Part shown: positions 11,251 to 22,802 of the stretch, piece after piece | How positions within the stretch are numbered: the stretch's first letter is position 1 | Layout: each line of letters begins with the position of its first letter | Notes under the pieces: model-generated | What the model was told of the DNA's origin: nothing | The model's input: the letters and a program-made list of their open reading frames with translations, nothing else | Database searches by the model: none | Assembly: GCF_050908995.1 (NCBI RefSeq) | Contig: NC_135130.1 | Span: forward strand, 5,325,001 to 5,389,000 | Direction of reading: 5' to 3' | DNA from: Andrena cerasifolii | Taxonomy: Eukaryota > Arthropoda > Insecta > Hymenoptera > Andrenidae | DNA: 64,000 nucleotides | Made by a program: the position numbers and the translations under genes

Positions 11251-14083
11251 AGGGAGGCACCTTTTAGCTCGCGCGAATCGTGTACTATTCATCCCCAATT
11301 TCAAACGCGACCAGGACCTATTAACGATTCGTGTCATTTGTCAGAAGAAATGGTCCACTAATGGCACCCCGATCGTGGACAAATAACCAGGTTCACCGAA
11401 TCCTACCCTTTTCCCTCAGTTGTACAGCAACCATCTGTCACTGACCGGAGCTTCGCCACAAAAGGCTACATCTAAAGGACTCCTCGATTCTGCCTCTGCC
11501 TGCTTCGGCTATTTGTTTGCGCGATTCTTTTTGCTTGCTTTCTGTGGTATATCGACTCGAACAGGATACCCGAATTAGCCGAGCAAATACCTCGACGCTG
11601 GTGCGCGAGATCTGAACTCGTACCACGCCTCTATCATTCATCCTGAACATTCTGCAGAACACCTTTAGAATTTCCAAGAGGGGAATATACGTTCCATCCA
11701 TTTGACGCTGCTCGAGGAATCGAAATGACTCGATCTGTCTTGTTTCGGGTTTTCAGTTAGAACGCGTCGCGTGTCGAATGTTCCACTGACAGAAGCAGAG
11801 TGTCTACGGCGCCACGTGAATTCGGGGTGACCGAAGAACAGGCTGCCGTGTAGCAAAAGAAGCGAGCAACTCGACCAGTAGGTTTTCCTGAGCAAGAAGT
11901 AAATGTGCTCCATTTTCTACTCCGCCCTCTCACACGTGTATCAATCAACACCCCCCTGTGAATTAATTGTTCTAGAAGCGTGCAACTGTCACCCTTCGTT
12001 GGCCCCGTGTGTGGATGAGCTCGAAAATGGCCAAAGCCAAAATTGACTGATTTAGGGTTTATACAAAAAATGACTTCTGAAAAAATGGTTTTGTGAATTC
12101 CACTGTTCCACAAAAACCGGTTAAACCGGGTTCGATTTTTCACGAAAATATAACTAAAATAGAAAATGAATATTTACTTACTTTAAAAAATTTCGGTTTT
12201 TTTAATATTCAGGCAATTACAAATAAATATAAGAAAATAAAATATACTCTACCTATACAAAACCAAATAAATAAAAAATTAAATAACTAAAATCCGTACA
12301 ATTTTTTTAGTTCATTTAATATTCATGAACCTACAAAAATATAACACAATAAAATACAGTGTATACAAAACCAAATGAAAAAACTAAAATAAATATAATC
12401 CGTACAAAATATAAATTATAAATCTTCATTTCATTTAGTATTTTTCTTCAGAAAATATGAACTCATGAAGATTAAGTACTTAGTTTTACAGTAAACTGTT
12501 ACCTACTACAATATGCTTGCGTCCGAGGCGATTTCAAGTCAAAGTGTTAACGATTTTAATTGAATAATTAATTCATTTTCACATATTAATTCTAGTATAC
12601 ACATAAAACCGTCATTTTTTTAATTTAAAAACCGGTTTTCGAATTTTACAAATTTATAAACAAAAAACAGTTTTTAAAAACCGACAAACCCTAGACTAAT
12701 TGGCTAGACACTTTTAAATTTTTTTATATATTTTGTTCGTCCTGAAGGCAATTTTGCAAAACTAAAATTAACACTGACATTATCCCTTCTTGAATTCGCC
12801 CACAGACTTAATAAACATCACACAAGCTGTGTCACAACAGCTGTGTATTGACTGTACTCAAATCGCTTATCAGACTAAGTAATCCACAGGCTCGAACAAC
12901 CCGATCCACCTGCCGCTTGGCGGCGCGGTAATCCAGAAAAAATCAAAGAAAGCTCGTGCACGCGAAACACAGAGGCTTCTTTCCACGACGATTACCGGAC
13001 GATCGATAAGCACTATATCTATCCACACCCTCGCGCGTGGGTGTGGGCAGCAAAGCGCGACCGATAAAGCCGTCGCTACTTCCCATCTACCGATGCATCT
13101 CTCTTCAGGATCTTCCAATGGTGCTTGCCCTCTAAGGGGCGTCGAAAATACTCGTTAAATCTGTAATTAATCCTTCTTCGCCGACGCTGTACCCCTGGAT
13201 CATTAGCACCGTGCGTTCGACTGCAGCTGTAACTCTCACAGACAACTCCCTCGTCCAGTAACTTCTTTGATCGATCACTTTCACCAAGAAAGGGCGTCTA
13301 CTTCGGACAGTACACCTTTCAACGGCACGGCCGCCGTTAATTCGCTACGATTCGCGATCGTAACCGCGTAATAGCCCGCGCCGAACAATGGTGCCGAATC
13401 GGGAACGCCAAGACTCGGTTCGGGGCGCGTAACCGAATCGAGGAACGGGGGGGGGGGGGAAATCGAATACGGCTGAAGGGCTGGTGTCACGCACGAGGGG
13501 TTGGCCAGTGGCAACGGGTCCGCGGGTGGTTTATGAAAATATTCTGTAACCGTGTGCATGCACAGAGTGGTGGCATTATGAGGGAGGCGAACGGGGGTGG
13601 AGGGTGATTCGCTGCTTTCCCGCCGATAGATCCGTCTTCCGAGCGTGTATTCATTCGCGTATCAGCGGCCACGCGGAATTCGAATACGCGGGCGTATATT
13701 CGTTCGCGTGCGCGCACGGACGAGGTTGCCACACAGGCGCGGTTACAATGAGGCTATAACCTCGTCGCGCAATATTTCACGTCAGATTATGTAGCCTCTT
13801 TGCAGAGTGCCAGCCGCGTATCGAGATATCGATATATCCGTCGGGCGCATATAGAGCTCGGGGATGGAACACGATGGAAATAGAGACTGCAGCTGGACGA
13901 ACACCGGGCTATACTTTATGAGGGCCAACGGAGGGGGCCATTATCGAAGATTGTATGGCAATTAACGTTTCTCCTCGGCGCAACGAAAAATACGGTTTTC
14001 TCTGCTGTTCAACCGGCGAGGTACCTTCCAGAGAGACTTTCACGTAACTGTACTCCAAGACCAGAGGATTTATGCCCACAGTG
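11251..14083. other. Noncoding stretch with AT-rich direct repeats
   Basis: No gene recognised. A very AT-rich block (about 12100-12720) carries an imperfect direct repeat of about 115 bp: ACAAAACCAAAT with a following AATCCGTACAA occurs near 12255 and again near 12365. AACCGGTT-containing segments lie at about 12115 and 12640. From 12880 to 13740 the DNA is GC-rich, with a G-run of about 12 near 13447. Confidence 0.5.
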
Positions 14084-14521
14084 ACGTTATTATCACTAGT
14101 TTCGTGTTAGCTAGGGGAAGGTGTCGTACCTTTGCACAGTTTGGTGTTTTTGAAGTTTCTCCACCTCAGGTTCGCTCAAAACAATTCGGCAAAGGGATCA
14201 TATCAATTTTCAAGGCTTTTACTGACACATATATTTTTAGCAAATTTTAATATATTTTAATATATTTATTATATTCTTTGCTATCAAGGTACAACCCGTT
14301 GTTCCTTTGGCTAATTTTCCTTTTTTCTTTAAACTGCGTTAAAATGATAGTAAAAATATATTAAAATTTGCTAAAAATATATGTGTTAGTAAAAGCTTTG
14401 AAAATTTATATGACCCCTTTGTCGATTTTTTGTCAGCAAAACTGAGGTGGATAAAATTCAAAAACTTCAAAAGTGTCATAACGCCTTCCCCTACCTAACA
14501 TAACGCTAGTGATAATAACGT
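14084..14521. mobile_element. Foldback element, 438 bp
   Basis: The arms of about 180 bp are inverted copies. The outer end is ACGTTATTATCACTAG and its complement, followed by the GTTAGCTAGGGGAAGG block. The inner parts share AAATTTTAATATATTTT and AAAAATATATGTG. AT-rich interior with no coding frame. Confidence 0.8.
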
Positions 14522-14602
14522 GAAAGTTGTTGCTCTCGCAAAGAAAAATAAGATTAAAAATAAAACAAGGAATGTGAAATTCTGTATTGTTCTACAGTTA
14601 AA

Positions 14603-14767
14603 GTAAATCCGGGAGACGCGGTCGGGCCGGAGAGTTGGTCTAAAACAGTAGATTCCTAGAGAACTAATTGTTCTGAACCATAATACACTTTTGCATATAC
14701 GCAGATGTAGAGTCTGAATATAGCAACTGGACCAACTCTCCAGCCCGACCGCGTCTCCCGGATTTAC
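14603..14767. mobile_element. 165-bp MITE with ~37-bp near-perfect inverted termini
   Basis: The ends read GTAAATCCGGGAGACGCGGT and continue CGGGCCGGAGAGTTGG; the right end is the reverse complement with one visible difference. The interior is AT-rich. CTACAG lies just outside both ends, but too irregularly to be certain of a target duplication. Confidence 0.85.
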
Positions 14768-15376
14768 CCTACAGAAGTACTGGATTCCTGACGTTTCCCC
14801 GATTAAAAAACACCAAATTTCATATATGTAAATTTGGCTATTTTTAGCCAAGTGAGCATTTCATTACACAAACAATTTTTTCCCTTTATTTCGTTATTTA
14901 TAGCTCGAGTTATGTTAAATTCTTTATCCATGCATTGACTTGATTAAGCACATGGCAAAGTATAATTTTTAGGTCAGAACAACCGACTTCAAACCTTGCA
15001 TGCTTCTTTGTCACAGTCTTTTCTACAGCTTAGTAAAACAAAGCTTAACAAATATCAATTTGTTAAAATTGTATGAGCTACTGTAGAAATGGAAGAATAC
15101 TTACTTTTTCCTTATGAAATTGAATAATATTTTTCTATGGTCACATAGACTGCGATGTCCTTACAGCAAGCCATTAAATTACAAAACTGATGGCTAACAA
15201 ATGCACTAAAAAATTTATTTTCACATACATTTAACAGATCTCTGCGTGACACATGGTGGTCAAATGTACAACTGCTCAAACGAGCAACACCTTCCCCTAT
15301 TTATGTTTTTTTTTAAGTGAATTTCGTGATAAGTTCATAACCCATCCTCATTTCTATCACAGAATATTCCAATCTA

Positions 15377-15903
15377 GGGGAGACCGGGGCAAAGTGAACC
15401 CCGGGGTAAAATAAGCTTCCTTAATTTATTCTTTAACAATAGAATATATTTACAAATTTTGGTGACGTAATAAATGTATGTAATACGACAATGATAATTA
15501 TGCACATTCAGGTATCGAAAAATGGAAATTCATTTAAAAAATTAAAAATGAAGTTTTAGAGACTTCCAATTGTTTTTTCTTTCAATTTAGCTTTTTGGAT
15601 AAATCAGTCTTAAATGTGTTATTTTAACTCCATTTTTTTTCTGCGTGTTTATATCAAGCTTATAAACATACGTGTACACGCGTTTGAGAAAACATTAATC
15701 CTGGGGTAAAGTGGTCGATTTTGCATTTTCATTTCAAGTTGAATTTTAATATACTTTAAGTTTATTGTAAGTATTGATATTCGTCATTTATCAATAGTAA
15801 CGTTCAAATTATATTATAAATCTATTTTCGCACATTTTTATTGAAAGGGAAAAATGTTATTCGACTTCAAACATTTTTCGTCCCACTTTGCCCCGGTCTC
15901 CCC
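15377..15903. mobile_element. TA-flanked element with GGGGAGACCGGGGCAAAGTG ends
   Basis: Perfect 20-bp inverted termini, flanked by TA on both sides (15375-15376 and 15904-15905), which is the Tc1/mariner target pattern. The 527-bp interior is AT-rich and lacks a transposase frame. An internal GGGGTAAAGTGG motif near 15704 echoes the terminus. Confidence 0.85.
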
Positions 15904-15905
15904 TA

Positions 15906-17800
15906 TTTGGAATTATCTAAGATTCACGCAAATAAATGCCTCGTTTAATTAACAAACCAAGCAGCAATGAGGCGTCTGCACTTGAACCAGAAACGCTGTA
16001 CGGAGCAGCGTATTTAAAATTACCGCCCAAATTTAAATCAGCATCCGCGCAGTGGAAGCTGCGAATGGACGGACATGATCTCAACTTTTATTTTACTTTC
16101 GCACAGACTCTTTTGTACCATATTTCTGACCCGATCATAGTTAAGAATTCACGTACGGTTCATAACAGCTGAACGAGAAATAAAGTATTCAAGCAAGGTT
16201 CTTTCTAAAATTCATACGCGAGGGGGAGCGCGAGATAACGGGGGCAATAAATAATGCTATGAACAACCACGTTTACCAGGAAATATGCAAATATTACACG
16301 CTCGTTGTGTATGCAAAAGCATGTATCGTGTATGAAGATTTCCTCGACTTTCGTGATGTACGAGTTTTCGGAGGCTAAGTAAACGTTACCTATACGACGC
16401 GCGTTGATAACGCGGCATTGATAACGCGCGGCGGAGCGTATGGATTGCTGCCAAACCGTTTAATCCGCGAGGGATAAAATTCTACTGCCAACGAATGCTA
16501 AGCATCTCGGAATTTCTGATTTCACAGAGGCGTTTCGATAAACAAGCACGAAGAGAATTTTCTCTTAAAATCTCGACGGGGACGTTACGAATTTCTCCGA
16601 AGCAAGTGCAATGAAAGAAATTTTTAATCAACCCCTGGAGAAAATCTTCGGAGCTCTTTCTTTAGGGTCCAGGAATATTTTGAAAATAATCAAATTGCCA
16701 CCGGGAAAGTAAACACGGTTGTTTGGTTGGTTTTTGAAAAAATTATTTCACACCGCCCGGAGGAGTTTTCGTTATTGTTTACCCTCGGGTCTTTATGCGC
16801 GAGGAATTTGTTATTCCGAGATCAGCGTTGAGCGCTTGCAAAGTACAGCTGCGAATTCATGCAAAGTGCGCCCTTTCATCGAAATCTGGGTCAGTAAAGA
16901 TATTCAGGAACGAGTCGTTTAACAATCCCTTGATGGCAGGCGATTGAAGACATTCAGGGTGCATGACGTTGAAATCACAACCGTAAAATCGAATATTACA
17001 GACAGGGCGCAGTGCGCACGCCAGCGGATAATATCATTGATCGGAAGAAATTGCCTTCGATGCCGTAATGCTCCCGTGCGATCGTTTTAATCACCCTCTG
17101 CAGTACAAATAATGTCCATTAATTATATGCAATCCAGCCGGATTCCAGCAGTACGTGTGACTGGGAGCCTCGAGATTCAAGCGTCCACTCGGAACGGGGC
17201 AATCGATTCGAGCAACCCCCTATCCGTACACGAACATCCCTTACAGAAGGGATTTTCCATGCTCCCGGTAATTACCATTTTCCACGAATCGTTTCGCGAA
17301 CCCCGCGCCCGGCTGACGCCGTATTTTGCGACGCGGCCGCGAAAAACGCGGGATGAAATATCAGTCACCGAGATTTTCGCCCCGCGAGAGGCAGTGGGCG
17401 CGTATATCTTTGCGGAGAAACGCAATTTTTCACGTCGGATTAGGAGACGGGGGAAAGAGTCGGGACGGCGAGGGCTGGGGCAACGAGCGAGGGGAGAAAT
17501 TGCGGGGACATTTTACCTGAATGCAGGTAGGTCACACGTCGACATCGATATCGATATCTCGCCGCGGCCTCCTCCGCTCCCCGCATCGACTCGTGCCCCA
17601 GCCAAGTCGCCGAGCTGAGGCGCGGCACAGTGGTCCCAAAAGCTGGCCAAAATTTAATTTTCGAAGTATACAGCAGATTTTTGCGATTATAGAAGATTTG
17701 TTGCTTGCATATCAGTGCATCGAATGCCGCTTGAATTTCTTAAATATATTGATTGGTTATTGAGATATAGGCCGTCAAAGTTGGCGAGATTTCATGCTGC
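15906..17800. other. Noncoding stretch
   Basis: No gene recognised. GC rises from about 16200 to 17640. The longest frame (17112-17618, 168 codons) is arginine- and proline-rich with no domain, and frames on the opposite strand overlap it, so I treat it as chance. An ATCGATATCGATATC run lies near 17542. Confidence 0.45.
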
Positions 17801-17804
17801 TTAA

Positions 17805-18038
17805 CCCCTCAACGACCACCTCAGTATCTGGTACGGACCTTAAATGTCTGCGCACACGTATCCGTTCCGTGTCAGTTCCGTATCCGTCGTGCCAAGGGTA
17901 AGAAGAAGAGACCCTCTACGCTCGTCTTCTTCTTAAAGCCGCATTTCCTATACCGACCGGGAAAACAGTGGAGGTTTTCGGTCCGAGGGCCCGGGCCTCA
18001 CGGTCAGTTTTTCGTTTCAGGGGTCGATCGTTGAGGGG
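17805..18038. mobile_element. TTAA-flanked MITE, 234 bp
   Basis: TTAA flanks at 17801-17804 and 18039-18042. The inverted termini are CCCCTCAACGACCACC and GGTCGATCGTTGAGGGG (11-base perfect core CCCCTCAACGA). GC-rich interior with a short internal inverted pair (AAGAAGAAGAG / CTTCTTCTT). Consistent with a piggyBac-type non-autonomous element. Confidence 0.75.
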
Positions 18039-18042
18039 TTAA

Positions 18043-18483
18043 TGTCGTGAAAATGGGAGCTTGTTTAAGGTGTCAGAGAAAGTTTATCTGAGAAGATCCG
18101 TATGTGTGGGAGGGCGAAGACTGTTCGATTGACAAAGTATGTTTGGGCCAGAGCGATTGGGATCGAGAGCGGATGTTTATAGTAGAGTATCGAATGCTTC
18201 AGGGGTGTGAGGTTTGAATGGTTTCGTCGAATGCATGCGGAGAGTTTTGGTGACCCGAGCGCGCGTCAAGAGTGTGTGTTGTAAGTGTGAATCTCGGGGA
18301 GCGCAAGATACGAATGGATGAAGTCAGTCCTGCAGAGTCCGTCGAACGAGAGGCATCATCGCCTGAACCTGTTCTTTACAATAAATAAGCCTTTTTTACT
18401 TTTCCACGAGTGTGCAGTTTGCTTCTGCCCTGATCACCTAACATCCCTACATATGTGAAACAGTTCACCATTAAAGTAAGATA
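18043..18483. other. Noncoding spacer between two elements
   Basis: GC-moderate DNA between a TTAA-flanked and a TA-flanked element. No frame or motif that I recognise. Confidence 0.4.
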
Positions 18484-19363
18484 GGGTGGGGCTAAAAGTC
18501 CGGCGGGTAAAAAGTCCCGAATGCAAAATCTCTGTTCCTAAGCAATGCATTGAGTTTCGCAGTATAGGTGCTATGTAAAAGGCGAGAAGAAACGGAGGTG
18601 ACTATAGAATCGCCAGTCGCTCCTGGACGTTCGTGCGAATTACACGACGCCTTTTTTATTTTATGTATCGAAAACCAAAAGAAATACGTCGTCTGTATTG
18701 TTTCGTACGAAGTAAACCACAGTTTAAAGGCGTATCAGCCAAATACGTTGAGATTGTACGTTCATTTAGTAATGTGTGCATGATATTGTTTATTGCTGAA
18801 TGATAATATTTTCTAACGTATATATCGCAGAAACTATAGAGGTACCATTGGGGCAAAAACTCCCTCAGACTGAAAACATATATTTTATTATTTGTTTTCA
18901 TAATAAGATAGCCAAAGTTTAAAGAAATGATGCCAAAGCCTTTAAACAGTGTTTTTGTTTTTTGTGATTTTTTTTTAGTTTTTAGTTCAAAGTGAACCTT
19001 TGACTAATATTTTTATTTTTTGTTGAAGAAGTTATGCTTTCCTTTCAATAATCTACCTATATGTAACAAAAAGAATTGGTTTAATAAATATTTGTTGATT
19101 TGAAAAGAGATTTTTACTTGTTTAGTTTAATATTACACGAAAAGATATTAGGGACTTTTTGCCCCGTGGGTGGGGCAAGAAGTCGATTTTACAATGACAT
19201 TTTGTGGTATAGCTCAACAGAAAATAACAATATCAACAAACGAACTTCGTGAACGTAAAGCATAATAGTTATAGTTTATACAAAATGACACCAGATATCT
19301 CTAGATTGTTATTACTAAATTTTACATAGGTTTATATGAAAAACGGGACTTTTAGCCCCACCC
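18484..19363. mobile_element. TA-flanked element with GGGTGGGGCTAAAAGTCC ends
   Basis: Perfect 18-bp inverted termini with TA on both sides (18482-18483 and 19364-19365). At about 19150-19185 an internal block (GGGACTTTTTGCCCC, GTGGGGCAAGAAGTC) repeats terminus-like sequence. No transposase frame in 880 bp, so it is non-autonomous; Tc1/mariner-type by target site. Confidence 0.85.
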
Positions 19364-20862
19364 TACCCTAGGTGTTATAAGCATAAACTTTCCACAGAAA
19401 CGAAAGTAAAATATCTTTGAATTTACCATTGTAATTCCCTTCTCAATGTGTCATAAATCTAAGTCATGTTTTAATAAAACGGAAGGAAAACAAAGATCAG
19501 TGTCACCGAGTGTCACGCTGTAACAAGTTTCTTGATATAAAGTAGCATGTCAAGTATGATATCCAATTGAGAGAATTTGCGGAAATTTGCGATTTTTTAC
19601 GATATTTAAATTTAAAGTGCCAAGTGTATTTAGTATACGAATAAAACAGCATTAGTTATTTCAAACAACACTTATAATCCATAGTTTTCTTTTATTATTT
19701 TCGACAATATGCTTGAACTACGTTGACCTACAAAACGCAGAAATGTTGAGTTTTTTCAGTAGAATCAGAAAAAATAAAATTTTCAAAATAATTTTTAAAA
19801 AAGTTTTGAAATTAACATCGTCATATTAAATTCAACATTCTAAGTATATCGTTTTAGTCAAAAATCGGAAAATAATCAATTTTCACAAAAATTAACTTGA
19901 AAACAGTGTTTATACCAGTGATATTGGATTCGCCATTTGGTTTTTTGCAATTTTGACTTCGGGTTCGTAATCAGCGACCTCGAAAACTGTAGGATACCAA
20001 GTTTAAACCAAATTTGGCAAAATGTTTTTGATATACGCGTCCGGCATATTGGATTCGCCATTTTGTTTTAAAAATTTAGAATTTCAGACTCGTAATCAGC
20101 GACCCCCCAAAAAAACCCGAGCACGGATTTCTGACTAAATTGAAGTACGTTGTGAGGGATTTGCCGCTTTTTAGCAAATTGGAACCACTGTGCGGCGCAC
20201 CGTCACTATGTTTTATAATTTTATAGTTTCGCGCGACTCCGTCGTACCCCCTTTATTTTATGGGGAAAGTAGGCACGGATTTGCAAGTCGAGGGAATTGT
20301 CCCCCGTGTGCTGTGAGAACGATACGCTTCTGAGGCACCAGGTTAAATAATCGTGTCGTCGCCGAGACGAATCGATTCGACGCGCAACTTCGAAACTGGC
20401 ACGACGCTGGCCGTGTACCGAAGAATATTCTTCGGTATACACTTTTCAAGTCTCGCTGAAGTTGTGTGCACTTTGGAGCGCATCGGGGGTTAGAGTTCAC
20501 TAAGGGTGTTTTCGAGAAATAACACTGACCAGAGGCGCTTGGAATTGCGAGCTCTTGCTGGTCCTATCGAGCATTAACACAATTTCTTGTGATAAATCAT
20601 GATCGTTTTGCATTTTATTCTGATGCACAGTCTGGCACTTGAATAGGATTTGGGACAAAAATAAAAGAATATATACAATGTAGTAAGAATTCACATTTTT
20701 ATATTTAAAGTTGTTCTTATTAAGTTAACTGAGACTTATTACATAAATATATTAATTATAATAAAAATTATATTAAAATATTATAATAAAATAATAAGCG
20801 GCAATATTAGTATTATCAAACCACTAAAAAACATTTTATATATATAAAATATATGATATATA
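19364..20862. other. AT-rich noncoding stretch
   Basis: No gene recognised. It holds the 125-bp direct repeat described separately (19921-20106). From 20690 to 20862 it is nearly pure A/T. Confidence 0.5.
19921..20106 (+). repeat. 125-bp tandem repeat, ~1.5 copies
   Basis: ATATTGGATTCGCCATTT at 19921 recurs at 20046. In each copy it is followed by a CGTAATCAGCGACC block. The second copy is truncated after that block. Similar GAATCGGCCATT and GCTAACAACGAA motifs occur in the repeat core at 5500-6060, so the two may derive from related repeat families. Confidence 0.65.
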
Positions 20863-21135
20863 CAGTGGCGGACGAAAGAAAGTTTACAACTTTTAAAATC
20901 GCATAACTTTTTTAGAATTGGTCCAAATGATATAAGTTTTTTTTAGATGCTAGAAGGCTTAGTTTGCTAAGGTTTAAGAAACGACATTTACTATTTTTTT
21001 GCTATTACCAACAATTACATTTTTTTTCAAAACGACGAAACACGTCGCTTAGCAAACCAAACTCATGTCGTTTGGACTAATTCTAAAATAGTTATGCGAT
21101 ATTAAAAGTTGTAAACTTTCTTTCGTCCGCCACTG
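20863..21135. mobile_element. 273-bp palindromic Tc1/mariner-type MITE
   Basis: Ends CAGTGGCGGACGAAAGAAAG, with arms of about 75 bp that are almost perfectly inverted, flanked by TA (20861-20862, 21136-21137). Full-length foldback with a short central spacer and no coding capacity. Confidence 0.9.
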
Positions 21136-21137
21136 TA

Positions 21138-22506
21138 TAAAATACCAAGAAATAAAACATAATAAAATACCAAGAAATAAAAAAAATACATCATTTTATT
21201 AATTTTAGAAATAAAAAAAATACATCATTTTATTCATTTTATCTTCAACTAAATCGCTATTACGAATAGATTTCCCTGACAAAAAGAAAAATAACATTCA
21301 GTGTAGCAGTTTGTTTTTAAAAAAAAATCCCAAACAAGAACGCATAATATACGCTAAGTTTTTAGTTTTTAGATTATAAAAAACATGATAATAATTGATA
21401 CTGTATTGGTTTTTTGGGATTTCGATGTTTGTCCATTATTTACCGCACTGTGCGATGCAACAAACGAGGTCAAATTTCCTGAAATTTTGAAACCAGTTTA
21501 GGGGTTGTTTAAAAGATCGACCGGACTTCTTTATCGCATGTTTCGTGTGAGTCTACCAACAGTGTGACATGGTCAGTGGCAAACGTGTTAATATTTAACA
21601 ACCGCCTCGAGTAACCATAAATGGAAACAAGTTTCGTCGCCGTTGTCTATCTGTTTTATATTTCGTGAAATGTAAAACAGATACACGGGGGGAAAAGTAT
21701 CCCCGCCAGAGATCGAACCGTCCATTGAAACTCCAGCAAACTCTTCCCCCCAACGTATGTACGTTTCATATAACAGCGACGTCTCCTAGGAAAGTGTGCA
21801 GCAAATTTGCGTTGCAATATCAATATTTTGCGGAGCGCAAAAATATTTTCGACGAATTGCGTAACCTCTCTGCTGGAACGTGGTACAATGCCAGCGGAAC
21901 CCATCAGTCTGAGTGGATTACGTAAAGATGTCGGACACAACATCGCACTCAATGGTCATCCCCCGTACCGAACCGATATGCCTGATGCCCTATACAAGTA
22001 CTGCAAAATGAATCGAGCAGAGTAACGAAATCGACTGGTAAAAGCTGGGAAAACCGAGGTTGCCAAGCCCATCGATCTTAAAACCAACCAAATTTCAGGA
22101 TCCAAATCAACGTGCCTGCCCTTTCCAACCCCCAGAGGGACTATGGACACTAAAGAACATCCATCATCACCCTAAAATCGGTAATTTATCACACCAACGA
22201 AACGATCACTCTAATGACCCATCCTTCAAATCTTAATAATAGAGCACACACTTTTAGGTCATTCCTAATTCTTTTATTACACCGTGGAAGGCTTCAAACG
22301 TCTATCGACTTTGCGAAACAAGGCCAAACCGTGGCCAAGGGACACATAAATTCCCAAGTGAATGCTATCAATGTCTAGGATACATCGTTGGGCGTTTCCC
22401 CAGAGCGTTTACCTACAGCATGCTATATAGTTCCTCCCAGTAATGATGTCTTCATTTAATCATATGCAATGCAACAATCAGATCCCACACGTGCACCGAT
22501 GTTTCC
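21138..22506. other. Noncoding stretch
   Basis: AT-rich to about 21400, where AAAATACATCATTTTAT is directly repeated near 21185 and 21220. Then mixed composition with short overlapping frames. No gene or tRNA could be supported. Confidence 0.5.
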
Positions 22507-22510
22507 TTAA

Positions 22511-22798
22511 AGGGGCATAGTACTCTGTTTGCCCGAAAATTAAGCATTATTTATGAATTTTTTTCTATATGAAAATGAGTTTATCGCACCGCAATCCTAC
22601 TCACCCCGCGAGGGACCAAATTTGAGTGACTATAGCGAGAGGAGGGAAGGTGTTTTTTTTTATTAAAAATTCTTTTACTACCTTCAAACAGTGATCTTTC
22701 ATTTGCAACAAACCTCGTCTTTCTAGACTTTTATTTTCTGATAGAAAAAAATTCATAAAGAATGCTTCATTTTCGTGCAAAGAAAGTACTATGCCCCC
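22511..22798. mobile_element. TTAA-flanked MITE with ~58-bp inverted termini
   Basis: TTAA flanks at 22507-22510 and 22799-22802. The arms share GGGGCATAGTACT, CGAAAAT, AAGCATT and TTATGAATTTTTTTCTAT in inverted order. This is the cleanest of the TTAA-flanked set and the best model for the family. No transposase frame. Confidence 0.85.
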
Positions 22799-22802
22799 TT
22801 AA

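Noticed and set aside
17112..17618. 168-codon plus-strand frame in GC-rich DNA
   Set aside because: Arg/Pro/Ser-rich with no domain, overlapping frames on the opposite strand, and no splice or poly(A) context; long frames are expected at this GC content.
21695..21725. GGTTCGATCTC on the minus strand, resembling a tRNA T-arm (B box)
   Set aside because: No acceptor stem, D-arm or anticodon arm could be folded around it at tRNA spacing.
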